Of a DNA stretch of 49,419 nucleotides, positions 25,703-34,731 are shown one piece after another. A model generated the notes under the pieces. It searched no databases, was not told the DNA's origin, and saw only the letters and a list, made by a program, of their open reading frames with translations. The translations under genes and the position numbers were made by a program. Origin of the DNA: an uncultured Acidobacteriia bacterium (GTDB lineage Bacteria; Acidobacteriota; Terriglobia; Bryobacterales; Bryobacteraceae). The stretch lies in assembly GCA_903881085.1 (NCBI GenBank), contig CAIRSA010000241.1:1-49419 (forward strand), in the 5' to 3' direction. The stretch's first letter is position 1; each line of letters starts with the position of its first letter.

Positions 25703-26952
25703 TCAAGGCAATTAAAGGTACGCGAGACATTCTGCCGCCCGCAAGCGCGGTGTGGAACCACGTGGAAGATGTGGCGCGGCGCGTATTCCGCGCCTACAAC
25801 TACCAGGAAATCCGCACGCCCATTTTCGAAGAGACCGCGCTGTTCGCGCGCGGCGTGGGCGAAGACACAGATATCGTTTCCAAAGAGATGTACACGTTTG
25901 AAGACCGCGACCGCGACAAGACGTCGTTAACCTTGCGGCCTGAAAACACCGCCTCGGTAATTCGCGCCTACATCGAACACCGTCTCGACCAGCAGCCTGG
26001 CTTGCAAAAGCTCTACTACATGGGCCCCATGTTCCGCCGCGAGCGTCCGCAAAAAGGCCGATACCGCCAGTTCTATCAAATCGGCGCCGAAGTCATCGGT
26101 TCGGAATCGCCCGCTGTCGACGCGGAAATCATTGAGATCGTCGTTGAGATCCTGACACGCGCCGGCCTCGACGGCTTCAAGTTGTTCATCAACTCCGTCG
26201 GCTGCTCCACCTGCCGCCCCAAGTTTGTCGCATCGCTGAAAGAACAGTTGAAGGAAGTTGCCCCACGCATGTGCGAGGACTGCCAGCGCCGCGCCGAAAC
26301 GAACCCGCTGCGCGTGCTCGACTGCAAAGTCCCCGAAGATCAGCCCATCATCGAAAAGCTGCCTTCGATTCTCGACCACCTTTGCGAAGTCTGCGAAAAG
26401 CACTTCCGCTATGTGAAGACGTATCTCGACGATCGCAAGATCCCCTACGCGATTCGCCCGCGGCTGGTGCGCGGCCTGGATTACTACACTCGCACGACCT
26501 TTGAAGTTGTGCACGGCGCGCTCGGCGCGCAGAACTCCGTATTGGGCGGCGGACGCTACGATGGTCTGGCCGAAATGCTTGGCTCGAAAGTCCACTCGCC
26601 GGGCATCGGCTTCTCCATCGGTGAAGACCGCCTGGTGATGGCCGTCGAAGAAGCCCGTCCCGACATGCTGCTCCATTCCGCCGACCTGTTTATCGCCCCC
26701 ATGGGCGAAGAAGAACTGCGCCATTGTGCGATACTGGCTCGCGAACTCCGAGCCAAGGGCATCTGCGTGGAACTGGCCCTGGGCGGCAAGTTGAAGCGGT
26801 TGATGGAAATCGCCAACAAGATTCAAGCACGCAATGTTTTGATTGTCGGCAGCGACGAAATCGCCGCCGGAACTTACACACTAAAGAACATGATGACCGG
26901 CGAGCAGGAAAGCGTCAATCGCGCCCAGCTCGCGGAAAAGCTGAAAAACTAA
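25699..26952 (+). CDS. hisS: histidine--tRNA ligase
   Basis: A 417-residue class II aminoacyl-tRNA synthetase that charges tRNA-His. Motif 1 lies in IRTPIFEET, motif 2 in [18 protein letters not shown] near residue 112, the histidine-specific [12 protein letters not shown] near 257 and GGGRYDGL near 282. The C-terminal anticodon-binding domain (about 325-417) follows. The start is a TTG overlapping the previous stop by four bases, with AGGAGCAGG before it. Length and motifs are normal for the bacterial enzyme. The next gene starts one base after its stop. Confidence 0.96.
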   Translation: MIKAIKGTRDILPPASAVWNHVEDVARRVFRAYNYQEIRTPIFEETALFARGVGEDTDIVSKEMYTFEDRDRDKTSLTLRPENTASVIRAYIEHRLDQQPGLQKLYYMGPMFRRERPQKGRYRQFYQIGAEVIGSESPAVDAEIIEIVVEILTRAGLDGFKLFINSVGCSTCRPKFVASLKEQLKEVAPRMCEDCQRRAETNPLRVLDCKVPEDQPIIEKLPSILDHLCEVCEKHFRYVKTYLDDRKIPYAIRPRLVRGLDYYTRTTFEVVHGALGAQNSVLGGGRYDGLAEMLGSKVHSPGIGFSIGEDRLVMAVEEARPDMLLHSADLFIAPMGEEELRHCAILARELRAKGICVELALGGKLKRLMEIANKIQARNVLIVGSDEIAAGTYTLKNMMTGEQESVNRAQLAEKLKN

Positions 26953-26953
26953 T

Positions 26954-28744
26954 ATGCCGGAAAATGTACCATTGGACTTTTTAGGTGACCTCCGCCGCAC
27001 TCATAGCTGCGGCCAGTTGCGGGCCACCGATGCAGGCAAGCGCGCCCTACTCATGGGATGGGTGCATCGCCGCCGCGATTTGGGTGGAGTGATCTTCATT
27101 CACTTGCGCGACCGCGATGGCGTCTCACAAGCCGTCTTTCATGAAGGCACCGCCACCGAAGTGCACGAAAAAGCGGAGCTGCTCCGTTCGGAATTCGTCG
27201 TCGCAGTGGAAGGCACCGTCGAACTGCGTTCGGCCGAAACCATCAACTCTAACATCCCCACCGGGGAAGTGGAAGTGGTGGTCGACAAGATCTGGATCCT
27301 GAACGAAAGCCGCACTCCGCCGTTTCCTATGGAAGAATCGGTGGACGTGTCGGAAGACGCGCGCCTAAAGTATCGCTTCGTCGATCTGCGCCGCCCTCGC
27401 ATGCAGCGCAATATCATTTTGCGTTCCAAGGTCAGCTTCGCGATCCGCGAGCACATGGTGCATGACGGCTTCCTCGAAATCGAAACGCCCTTCATGACCA
27501 AGTCCACGCCCGAAGGCGCGCGCGACTTCCTCGTCCCCAGCCGCGTAAATCCGGGCATGTTCTACGCTCTGCCGCAGTCGCCGCAAATCTTCAAGCAGCT
27601 GCTGATGATCAGCGGCTTCGAAAAATACTTCCAGCTTGTGCGCTGCTTCCGCGACGAAGATCTCCGCGCAGATCGCCAGTACGAATTCACCCAGCTCGAT
27701 ATCGAAATGAGCTTCCCGCAGCAGGATCAGATCTTTGCTGTCATCGAACCGTTGCTGAAGAAGGTTGTGGCGTTGGCAGGTGGCGGCGAAATCGAAACGC
27801 CGTTCGTACGCATGACGCACGCCCAGGCCATGCATTCCTATGGCATCGACAAGCCCGACATGCGCATTCCGCCGTTCTATTGCGTGGAAGACCTGTTCGG
27901 TGAAGACGCCCAACTCACCTCTCCCGGCCTGCCGTTGGTTGCCATCCACATCCCGAACGTCGGCACTGTCACCCGCCGCGAGCGCGATGAACTCAAGGCC
28001 TTCGGCCAGGAACGCGGCCTGCGTGTTTATGACGATGTGAAGCGCCTCGACAAGGACTTCCCCGCCGAAATGGCGAAGGTCCGCGAGCGCGTCGGCTGCA
28101 AGGAAGAAGATCTGCTGATCGTCTGCGGTTGGTCCGGCGAGCCCAAGGGCCAGCGCCCGGAAGAGACCGTCCTCATGGCCTGCGGCCAGCTTCGCCTGCA
28201 AGCCGCGCAGAAGTACAACGACCGCCACAAACTGCTTGACCCCAAGGTCTACAAATTCCTCTGGGTCGTCGACTTCCCCATGTTCGAATGGAACGAAGAA
28301 GACAGCCGCTGGGTCGCCGCGCACCATCCGTTCACTTCGGTGTTGGATGAAGACATCGACAAGTTGACCAGCGACCCGGCCCGCTGCCGCGCCAAGTCCT
28401 ACGACATCGTGTTGAACGGCGTTGAACTGGGCAGCGGCTCGATTCGTATCCATCGCCGCGACGTGCAGTCGAAGGTCTTCACCGCGGTCGGCTTCAGTCT
28501 GGAAGAAGCACGCAAGCGCTTCGGCTTCCTGCTGGATGCTTTGGAATACGGCGCACCGCCACACGGTGGAATCGCCTTGGGTATCGATCGCCTGGTGATG
28601 ATCCTCGCTGGCGAAACCTCAATCCGCGACGTCATCCCGTTCCCCAAGACCGCCAAGGGAACCGACCTGATGTGCGACGCCCCGAGCGAAGTGCCCGACC
28701 GCCAGCTGCGCGAACTGGGCATCCAGCTTCGCAAACAACACTAG
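26954..28744 (+). CDS. aspS: aspartate--tRNA(Asp/Asn) ligase
   Basis: A 596-residue class II synthetase. It has the N-terminal OB-fold anticodon-binding domain (about 1-110, [20 protein letters not shown]), then class II motif 2 [20 protein letters not shown] near 222, the bacterial-specific GAD insertion (about 290-430) and motif 3 [14 protein letters not shown] near 540. The long form with the GAD domain is typical of bacteria. I cannot tell whether it is a discriminating or non-discriminating enzyme. It ends the carbonic anhydrase-hisS-aspS operon; a double-hairpin repeat follows the stop by 11 bases. Confidence 0.96.
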   Translation: MPENVPLDFLGDLRRTHSCGQLRATDAGKRALLMGWVHRRRDLGGVIFIHLRDRDGVSQAVFHEGTATEVHEKAELLRSEFVVAVEGTVELRSAETINSNIPTGEVEVVVDKIWILNESRTPPFPMEESVDVSEDARLKYRFVDLRRPRMQRNIILRSKVSFAIREHMVHDGFLEIETPFMTKSTPEGARDFLVPSRVNPGMFYALPQSPQIFKQLLMISGFEKYFQLVRCFRDEDLRADRQYEFTQLDIEMSFPQQDQIFAVIEPLLKKVVALAGGGEIETPFVRMTHAQAMHSYGIDKPDMRIPPFYCVEDLFGEDAQLTSPGLPLVAIHIPNVGTVTRRERDELKAFGQERGLRVYDDVKRLDKDFPAEMAKVRERVGCKEEDLLIVCGWSGEPKGQRPEETVLMACGQLRLQAAQKYNDRHKLLDPKVYKFLWVVDFPMFEWNEEDSRWVAAHHPFTSVLDEDIDKLTSDPARCRAKSYDIVLNGVELGSGSIRIHRRDVQSKVFTAVGFSLEEARKRFGFLLDALEYGAPPHGGIALGIDRLVMILAGETSIRDVIPFPKTAKGTDLMCDAPSEVPDRQLRELGIQLRKQH

Positions 28745-28755
28745 GCCCACGTAGG

Positions 28756-28791
28756 GCAGAATGGCATTCTGCGGGCGAGTGGCACTCGCCC
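28756..28791. repeat. double-hairpin repeat centred on TGGCA, copy 2
   Basis: GCAGAATG/CATTCTGC (28756-28772, centre G) is followed directly by GGGCGAGTG/CACTCGCCC (28773-28791, centre G). The second hairpin differs from that of the 23150 copy at several positions, all compensated. It is preceded by GTAG, as is the hairpin at 4289. Confidence 0.8.
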
Positions 28792-28798
28792 CAGTCTG

Positions 28799-29205
28799 CT
28801 ATCCTGCCAGCATTCTGCAACGCGAAGACCGTTTCGCAAGCGCTCTGTCAAAGGTGAGAATCACCCCATCCGCCGCAGTCGCGAACGCCAACAACCAGGA
28901 ATCTTGCCAGAGCTTGGGCTCAGCCTTGTTCCCCTTGGCACAGCGAATGGTTCTTGCAGAAACAACACACGGCCATCATGGAAGAACCTGTCGTAAGTAA
29001 CCCAAGCCTGATTTGCAGATTGCGGTCTCCCGCCCATTGCCGCGGATGTCGTTAGCAACCGAAGCATGCTCAGCTGAGTGACTCTGATAAAACCGATCTT
29101 GCCTTCGCATCCGCTCCACCATTACAGAGCCTTTTCGTAGTGCTCGTGTTCGGCCACCGCGAGCGCCAGCCAGACGTTAACGTCATGGATAATCAATGAA
29201 CTCAT
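28799..29205 (-). pseudogene. broken VapC-type PIN-domain toxin
   Basis: The minus strand encodes a recognisable VapC ribonuclease in pieces. It starts M-S-S-L-I-I-H-D-V-N-V-W-L-A from ATG 29205, then hits a TAA at codon 28 (29122-29124). The same frame continues with WWSGCEGKIGF and a helical region to about HDGRVLFLQEPFAV. A further shift of one base near 28920 is needed to read KLWQDSWLLAFATAADG and ILTFDRAL, ending at a TAG at 28799-28801. The acidic PIN residues survive in the pieces. The start overlaps the antitoxin stop by 23 bases, the usual arrangement. I read it as an inactivated toxin. Confidence 0.75.
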
Positions 29206-29434
29206 AAATCTGCTTTGCCGTCACAGGTAAGCGGCGTTTATCAGGTGGAACCAGCCCCTTACTCAAATCAAGCCGCCGCTTGACCGCAAGCGGTTCAGCC
29301 CGTTCCACCATATTCTCAATGCCGGCCAGAATCAGCTTGCGCGCTGAGCAACCTTGCCGCGCGGCCGCCTCCCTCAGCTTCCGGTGCAATTCCTTGGGCA
29401 CATCGATACTAGTTCGAACAGAATCCGTCTTCAC
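29183..29434 (-). CDS. VapB-like ribbon-helix-helix antitoxin, orphaned
   Basis: An 83-residue DNA-binding protein. After the GTG at 29434, VRTSIDVPKELHRKL forms the ribbon and first helix and GCSARKLILAGIENMV the second, as in Arc/MetJ/CopG antitoxins. The C-terminal part (RLPVTAKQIYEFIDYP) would bind the toxin. An open frame extends upstream to 29557, but that part overlaps the DUF1080 gene and contains no likely start. It remains open while its toxin partner is broken, so it may act only as a regulator or as a decoy for related toxins. Confidence 0.7.
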   Translation of the reverse strand: MKTDSVRTSIDVPKELHRKLREAAARQGCSARKLILAGIENMVERAEPLAVKRRLDLSKGLVPPDKRRLPVTAKQIYEFIDYP

Positions 29435-29465
29435 GCTTAAAGTATCGAACCGCGACTTAACTAAG

Positions 29466-30179
29466 TCAATTCCGCAAACTGACCAAACGGTCCTCCACCG
29501 GAAACGTCTCCACCACAATATCCTTATACAAAACCTCCTGCGGCCCGGTCCACCCATGCAGCTGCACCCCGATCGGCCCCGCCTTCACCCGGCTATGATC
29601 CGCCTCGCGCCACTCCATCACCTGCACGCCATTGAACGCCGCGCGCACCCGATTCCCTTGTGCCAGAATCTCCACCTTCACCCATTCATACTGTGATGTG
29701 ACCTTCTCTTTCGCCGGCTTGAAAACGCGGATCCCCTTCGCGTCAATGTAATCCCACATCCCCGGATTCGGAAACACCACCAGTGGCCCGCGGGTGAAGA
29801 ACTTGTTGTCCGGCCGCTCCACGATCTCGCTCCAGAACGCCACTCCAGCGTGATTATCCGACTCCACCATCTTCGACATCAGCGTCAGCCGAAAGTCCGA
29901 AAACGACTCCTCCGTAAACAAGAAGCTGGTAGGCACCTTGTCGTGAAACTTGCCCACAATGGCCCCGTCTTTGACCGACCACCACAAAGGATTCCCCCGC
30001 CATCCATTCAATGTCGTCCCATCGAACAGTGTTCTCTTAACACTCTTCCCCTTCGCCGGTGCGACCAGCGGAATTGCCTCCATCTCCTCCCGCGTCATCG
30101 GAATTGTCGGAGGCCGCACTGCGGGCTGCTGACTCCACAGCAGCCCGGCTAACCAAGAACCAAGTAATATTCGTCGCAT
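29466..30179 (-). CDS. DUF1080 (3-keto-disaccharide hydrolase-like) secreted protein
   Basis: About 237 residues with a signal peptide (MRRILLGSWLAGLLWSQ). The mature domain is a concanavalin-like beta sandwich marked by LFDGTTLNGWRG near residue 52, then DGAIVGKF, SFLFTEESFSDFRLTLMSKM and NHAGVAFW, as in DUF1080 proteins. Some members cleave 3-keto-glycosides. The ATG at 30179 is preferred over an upstream one at 30236 because it gives a clean signal peptide. It lies four bases downstream of the cupin gene and is likely transcribed with it. Confidence 0.82.
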   Translation of the reverse strand: MRRILLGSWLAGLLWSQQPAVRPPTIPMTREEMEAIPLVAPAKGKSVKRTLFDGTTLNGWRGNPLWWSVKDGAIVGKFHDKVPTSFLFTEESFSDFRLTLMSKMVESDNHAGVAFWSEIVERPDNKFFTRGPLVVFPNPGMWDYIDAKGIRVFKPAKEKVTSQYEWVKVEILAQGNRVRAAFNGVQVMEWREADHSRVKAGPIGVQLHGWTGPQEVLYKDIVVETFPVEDRLVSLRN

Positions 30180-30183
30180 CGCG

Positions 30184-30585
30184 TTACGGCGCCGGAGTCG
30201 CAACCGGCTTGCCCTTCTCAACCAGATAAACGCCAACCAGCTTCACCGGCACTGTGCCTTTGTTGTGCGCGTTGTGTTTGGCGCCATTGGGAATGATGAA
30301 CGACTCGCCGGCCTTCACCGTCTTCATCGGACGCCCTTCCACCTCAACCTCCATCACGCCTTCAATCACATAACTGATCTCCTCGCCCGGATGCGTGTGC
30401 CGCCCCGCCGACGACCCAGGCGCAATCTCCACCTGCGCCACCCGAGCCTCGCGCCCCGGCATCGAGATATCTTCCTGCTGAATAAACGTGCGCTTAATGC
30501 CCGGCGCCTGCGCAACAAGCAGGCATCCCGACGCAAGCACGGTGGCCGCAGCCCATGTCCAAATCGAATTCCATTGAATCTTCAT
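30184..30585 (-). CDS. secreted cupin-domain protein
   Basis: A 133-residue protein with a signal peptide (about 1-27) and a single cupin barrel. Metal-binding motif 1 is GRHTHPGEEISYVIEG near residue 67, and motif 2 is GESFIIPNGAKHNAHN near 97. Two H, one E and a further H give the usual three- or four-ligand site. Such small cupins bind Mn, Fe or Ni and have many roles; the specific one is unclear. The open frame extends far upstream to 31782, but that part is antisense to the zincin gene and is not real. Confidence 0.85.
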   Translation of the reverse strand: MKIQWNSIWTWAAATVLASGCLLVAQAPGIKRTFIQQEDISMPGREARVAQVEIAPGSSAGRHTHPGEEISYVIEGVMEVEVEGRPMKTVKAGESFIIPNGAKHNAHNKGTVPVKLVGVYLVEKGKPVATPAP

Positions 30586-30678
30586 TACGTGATTGTACAG
30601 CGGCAAGCACGGGGCACGCTTTACCGCAGGGCTCCTCGCTCCCCCAAAGAAGATGTGAACACATATAATAAGACCGAT

Positions 30679-32505
30679 ATGAGACACCTCTATCTCCTGG
30701 CCTTGCTTTGCATCGGCATCCCTGCCTGGGCCCAGGCCGATCAGACCACTGACAAGCCGTACGTGCGGCTTGTCCTGTTCACGCCTTCCGATGTTCCCGT
30801 TCCAAAAGGCGTACGGGAACGAATGACGCAAATGGCCGATACAACGGATGCATTCTTCTTCAGGGAGATGCACCGGTGGGGTTACCCGCCGGCGGTAAAA
30901 AGCATCTTCCGGAGGCAGCAGGACGGCTTGGTCGAAGTGTTCAACGTTCGTGGAGAGTTGCCGGTAGCGAGCGGGAAATATGCGAAGCCTGATTATTCCC
31001 ACTACGTGATCGACCGGGCTGTGCGCGAATATGGCGCGCCACCCAAAGGCGTGGTGTGGTGGATCTGGGTCTATCTGGGCGACCGGCCGGCGCGGTTCAA
31101 CGATTTTGCCGCAATGGGAAATCCACCGCAAGGCGGATGGGCAATGGTGAATTATGAGACGATTCCCGGCGATTATCGCCCCGATCTCGGGCCATTTGAG
31201 GGCTTCAATGGGCAGGTCTTCCTGAAGGGCTGCATTCACGAATTGGGTCATGCTTTTGGCCTGCCACACGTCGGTCCCCAACTGGCCCTCAACTTGGGCA
31301 ACACTCTTATGGGGCCGACGAATATGGTCTACGGTTCGCGCAATCTTCCACTGCCAGAGAAAGCCTATCTGGCTGAGTCTTCCGCGGCCATCTTGTGGAG
31401 GCATCCGATCTTCACGGGCAGTGCCGCGGACAAGATGAAGATGCCAGCGGTGCAGCTGTCCGAATACACTCCCGTCTTCCACCCGGATGGCGACTTTGTG
31501 ACGATCTCCGCGAGGCTCCAATCCGATCAACGGGCCCACACCGCAATCCTGATCGACGATCGCGGGGGAAAAGACGAGTATTGGTTCCCGAGCTATGCCG
31601 GGCGCATCGCGCCCGATGGCACGTTTAGGTTCAAAATCGATAAACCCGCCAGGATCGCCGGCCGCTACCGTATTATGTTTTGTTTCGATAACGGCCTCGT
31701 GACCGGGGACGGAGTTGACGTCATGTTCAGTGAACAAGGCGATATCCGCAAATCCTACAGTTTCGTGAACGGCGATTTCCAATTCGTCGCGCCACCGATT
31801 CCGGCGGGTGTTAAGTTCGCCGCGGCCTTCCGTGACGATTTCAAAGGCTCTCTACAACCCGGCTGGCGATGGGTGGATCCCAAGCGCGACAGCAGCAAAA
31901 GCCTGGACGCGCGCGACGGTTTTTTGCGCATCGCGGTGAAAGGCTATCACGACCTGTGGCCCGGCAGACGAGACTACACGGCCCCGCGCCTTGTTCGCGA
32001 GGTAGATGGCGATTTCACAATGGAAACGAAGGTGGCTGGGCCAGGGCGCTGGTGCGGCGGGCTGCTGGTCTGGAAGGACGAGGGCAACTATATTCGGCTG
32101 GACCGCGGAATTCGCTTTCGCAGCGAGCTTGCTCTCACCGGCGCTATCGACGGCGACTATACCACCGTCGCGCGCGAATTTGTGGACGCCGATCCGCTGT
32201 GGCTGCGCATCGAGCGCGCCGGTTCCTTATACCGGGCTTACTACAGCTTGGATGGCAAACAATGGCTACCCCTGAAACGCACCAACACGGGGGAGAAGAA
32301 GGCGCCTCCCAATGCGCCGGAAGACGCCATGAGCCTGCTGAAGGAGGCGGACTTCGGTTTCCGCGAGGCGTCGAACTCAATGGAGATGCGAGCGCCCGGG
32401 CCGCTGATGGTGGGGATCAGTGGCATGGTGCCTGGTATCCCGCTGCCAGCTGGTATTTCCCAGTCGGTGACGGATTACGATTACTTCGCGATAACTGGGA
32501 AATAA
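30679..32505 (+). CDS. secreted zincin metalloprotease-like protein with a C-terminal DUF1349-like domain
   Basis: A 608-residue exported protein with a signal peptide (about 1-20). The N-terminal half holds the zinc motif HELGHAFGLPH near residue 190, the extended HExxHxxGxxH of metzincins, and PTNMVYG further on. The middle (about 245-370) is a beta sandwich. The C-terminal part (about 390-608) looks like a concanavalin-type DUF1349 domain: FRDDFKGSLQPGW, GPGRWCGGLLVW and SQSVTDYDYFAI. I started at ATG 30679; the frame continues upstream but there it is antisense to the cupin gene. It is divergent from that gene with a 93-base gap. Substrate unknown. Confidence 0.78.
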   Translation: MRHLYLLALLCIGIPAWAQADQTTDKPYVRLVLFTPSDVPVPKGVRERMTQMADTTDAFFFREMHRWGYPPAVKSIFRRQQDGLVEVFNVRGELPVASGKYAKPDYSHYVIDRAVREYGAPPKGVVWWIWVYLGDRPARFNDFAAMGNPPQGGWAMVNYETIPGDYRPDLGPFEGFNGQVFLKGCIHELGHAFGLPHVGPQLALNLGNTLMGPTNMVYGSRNLPLPEKAYLAESSAAILWRHPIFTGSAADKMKMPAVQLSEYTPVFHPDGDFVTISARLQSDQRAHTAILIDDRGGKDEYWFPSYAGRIAPDGTFRFKIDKPARIAGRYRIMFCFDNGLVTGDGVDVMFSEQGDIRKSYSFVNGDFQFVAPPIPAGVKFAAAFRDDFKGSLQPGWRWVDPKRDSSKSLDARDGFLRIAVKGYHDLWPGRRDYTAPRLVREVDGDFTMETKVAGPGRWCGGLLVWKDEGNYIRLDRGIRFRSELALTGAIDGDYTTVAREFVDADPLWLRIERAGSLYRAYYSLDGKQWLPLKRTNTGEKKAPPNAPEDAMSLLKEADFGFREASNSMEMRAPGPLMVGISGMVPGIPLPAGISQSVTDYDYFAITGK

Positions 32506-32555
32506 GGTTTGGCGAGTCGATGCGCTTGCGACTGTGGGACCTCTGCCACAGGCGC

Positions 32556-33998
32556 CTAAGCGGCGATCGAACCGAAGCACGTAAGCGACGACGATGTCCG
32601 CACAAAAATCTTTCCATTCGACAACGCCGGTGTTGCATAACACGGCTCGTCCAGATCATTGCACGCAACCACGCTCCAATCGGCGCCCGGCTTCACCACC
32701 GTCACCTTGCCCGACTCCGATGTGAAGTAGATCCGCCCATCCGCGGCCACTGGCGATGCATAGTAATCATCCAGGGCTCCCTCAAGCCGCCCAACCTTCA
32801 GAACTTCTCCCGTCCTTGCGTTGAGTGCGGCAAGAATGCCGCCATTATTCACGAAGTACACGATCCCATCGTAAATCAACGGCGTCGAAGCTCTGGGCAC
32901 TCCCTTGGTGTGAGACCACACCGTTTGCCGCTTGGGAGATTCTTCTTCGGGAGCGCCGATGCGCGTCGAATTTACCGCCGCCTTTCCCTGGAACACGCCC
33001 CAAAAAGTATTCCACTCCTCCCTTGTGATTTTCCCATCGCGATCGCCGGACTCCCTGCCGATCGTCCGGAGCGTGCGTGCAGCCTGCCAGTCCTTCGGAT
33101 CGTTCGAAATATCCGCCTCCGTGATGATGCCATCGCCATCCTTATCCGGAAAAGGCGGGATAGACTCCGCAGGGGAAATCACTGAAATTATCGTGTCATC
33201 TACTCCTAAAATCGGACTCGCGACCACTCCTCCAGGCAATATCTTCACGTCCCAATTCCGCTCGCCACTGTCCGCGGCATATGAAACCAATTCGTGCGAC
33301 CCCAAAGCCAGGATCTCGTTTCCGCGCACGATTGGCGTCGAGTGATTCAGGCCGAAAGCCGATCGTTCGACTTCCCATTTCTTACGCCCCGAACCGCTGT
33401 CGAAACCAATAATGAACGAGCGCGCGATGCCATCCAGCAGCAGCACCACGGTTTCGCCGACGATTACCGGAGAAGTCCCAAGTCCCCAAATGGTTGAGAA
33501 TGGGCCCAGTGGCGCACGCCACCGCTCGCTGCCATCGGCGGCATACGAGACCAGCCCGTAATCGCCAAAGAACGCGTAGACGTTCGAGCCATCGGTAGTT
33601 GCTGTTGGACTGGCCGCATGGTTCAACGGATGCTTGAATTCCTGGCGCGCAGGAGTCACTCCGCGCTCCCACACCGTCTTGCCTGTGGCGCGATCAACGC
33701 AGAGGACCAGCAGCTTTTTGCCATCGTCGGCCGTTAGAAAGACCCGGCTGTCCGTTAACACCGGCGAAGACTTTCCCATAGGAACACCGCGTCTCCAGAC
33801 GACATTGTGTTTAGGCCCGAATGTGACAGGGTAGCCCGTTCCCGAGCCGATGCCTGAGCCGTTTGGTCCGCGAAAACGTGACCAGTGTTCGCCGGGCGCA
33901 ATGGCCGGGCGTTGCGCCTGGCTGAACAGCGACTGTCTGCTTCCGATCGTCCCAAGCAGGGACAAGCACGCCTCACGCCTTGTCAACGGAATCTTCAT
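32556..33998 (-). CDS. PQQ-like beta-propeller protein with EF-hand-like loops, Tat-type leader
   Basis: About 480 residues, started at ATG 33998 because this gives TRREACLSLLG, a Tat-like leader. The mature part opens with HWSRFRGPNGSGIG, as in the propeller at 11960-13444, and has blades with K-x-V-W-E and G-K-x-x-V motifs. Between blades near residues 260-330 it carries two calcium-binding-like loops, DKDGDGIITEAD and DRDGKITREEW. That combination of propeller and EF-hand is seen in Planctomycetota and Acidobacteriota. An upstream extension of the frame to 34139 is not used. It ends a host-type region before the element. Confidence 0.78.
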   Translation of the reverse strand: MKIPLTRREACLSLLGTIGSRQSLFSQAQRPAIAPGEHWSRFRGPNGSGIGSGTGYPVTFGPKHNVVWRRGVPMGKSSPVLTDSRVFLTADDGKKLLVLCVDRATGKTVWERGVTPARQEFKHPLNHAASPTATTDGSNVYAFFGDYGLVSYAADGSERWRAPLGPFSTIWGLGTSPVIVGETVVLLLDGIARSFIIGFDSGSGRKKWEVERSAFGLNHSTPIVRGNEILALGSHELVSYAADSGERNWDVKILPGGVVASPILGVDDTIISVISPAESIPPFPDKDGDGIITEADISNDPKDWQAARTLRTIGRESGDRDGKITREEWNTFWGVFQGKAAVNSTRIGAPEEESPKRQTVWSHTKGVPRASTPLIYDGIVYFVNNGGILAALNARTGEVLKVGRLEGALDDYYASPVAADGRIYFTSESGKVTVVKPGADWSVVACNDLDEPCYATPALSNGKIFVRTSSSLTCFGSIAA

Positions 33999-34065
33999 TC
34001 CGACATTATCACTCAGATCCGCAACGGATAGGCGGCTTGATTCCCGCAGCACCTGGCTACTACTG

Positions 34066-34337
34066 ATGCGGCAGCAGGTTGACGCCGCTTTGCCGCATGC
34101 AAATGAGCTCATCTTTGTCGACTTGACTGCCGGTGACATCGAACTTTATCTTGTCACCGGAAACCGTTCCGTCGCTGGTCACTGTCCCAGGACCGATCCT
34201 CAACCCGAAGGAAAGCTTATCCTCTAATAAGGAAATTCCGGAGTTTGTAATCGCAGTCCAGTCATCGCCGGCCTGGATCGTGGCTCTCGGGACTGCTCCC
34301 GGCTTGATGATGATGACAAATTTCGTCTTTCTGCCCT
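34066..34337 (-). pseudogene. remnant of a small secreted beta-rich protein
   Basis: One minus-strand frame stays open for about 90 codons, ending at the TAG at about 34066, and reads as a believable protein: KFVIIIKPGAVPRATIQAG, then DWTAITNSGISLLEDKL, GTVTSDGTVSGDKIKFDV and LICMRQSGVNLLPHQ. The G-T-V-S-G-D-K-I-K-F-D-V strand pattern is like that of small secreted sandwich proteins. There is no start codon or signal peptide; a stop stands immediately upstream. I take it as the 3' part of a gene lost at the edge of the element. Confidence 0.35.
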
Positions 34338-34381
34338 AGGTCTCCATGGGGCCTTTCCAAGTACTAGCTTGAGTTCGTGAG

Positions 34382-34409
34382 CAGAGTTCGAATCCAGACT
34401 GGGGAGCCA
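34382..34409 (+). other. tRNA 3'-end-like fragment, possible attachment-site relic
   Basis: The stretch contains GAGTTCGAATCCAG and GGGGAGCCA, the order of bases seen in the T-arm and acceptor end of a tRNA. The T-stem does not pair properly and no matching acceptor 5' half lies within 90 bases, so it is not a tRNA gene. Integrating elements often use tRNA 3' ends; the fragment stands at the left edge of the foreign block. Confidence 0.35.
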
Positions 34410-34622
34410 AAAGTTTTTCTTCCGAAATTCCTGCCGCCATTATGTTGACGCCCCCCTCTGGGGCCAGTAGCCGCATATCCCCAACATTCCAGGACTTCTG
34501 CCGCTTTTGAGCCATTCTCCGTTTTGATCCTGTTCGGTTCGAAAACCGCTGCCAACCCCCATGGTTCAGCTTGGGCCCCCAACTTTTTCCTTCGAATTCT
34601 CGGCATTCTCAAGTTGACGGCT
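34400..34622. repeat. imperfect direct repeat at the left edge of the element
   Basis: A unit of about 50 bases near 34400-34450 recurs with many differences near 34568-34622; both contain a GGG...CC element, a TTTTTC run, a TTCGAA-like centre and end in GTTGACG. No protein reading of this stretch is convincing. Confidence 0.4.
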
Positions 34623-34680
34623 TGCGTTTGTGGACGGCTCTGTCCAGCGTGGGGGCCCAAGAGTTCATGTTTTCCTAACT

Positions 34681-34731
34681 CGCCCCGGGGCGGCTTCGGG
34701 AGCCCGCCGGCGGGCTCAGATTTTCGAAAAT
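34681..34731. promoter_or_regulatory. three perfect palindromes in a row
   Basis: CGCCCCGGGGCG (34681-34692), GAGCCCGCCGGCGGGCTC (34700-34717) and ATTTTCGAAAAT (34720-34731) are all exact palindromes within 51 bases. No gene covers them convincingly. They could be protein-binding sites, a recombination site or a structure in RNA. Confidence 0.6.

Noticed and set aside
25927..26826. 299-codon minus-strand frame
   Set aside because: Antisense to hisS with no recognisable domain.
27365..28564. 399-codon minus-strand frame
   Set aside because: Antisense to aspS, whose motifs are certain; composition is that of a shadow frame.
30586..31782. upstream extension of the cupin frame
   Set aside because: It is antisense to the zincin gene; the signal peptide at 30585 marks the true start.
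31869..33185. 438-codon + strand frame
   Set aside because: It overlaps the zincin gene in another frame and the PQQ gene antisense; very rich in arginine.
34382..34409. a tRNA gene at the left edge of the element
   Set aside because: The T-stem does not pair and no acceptor partner, D-arm or anticodon arm is found upstream.
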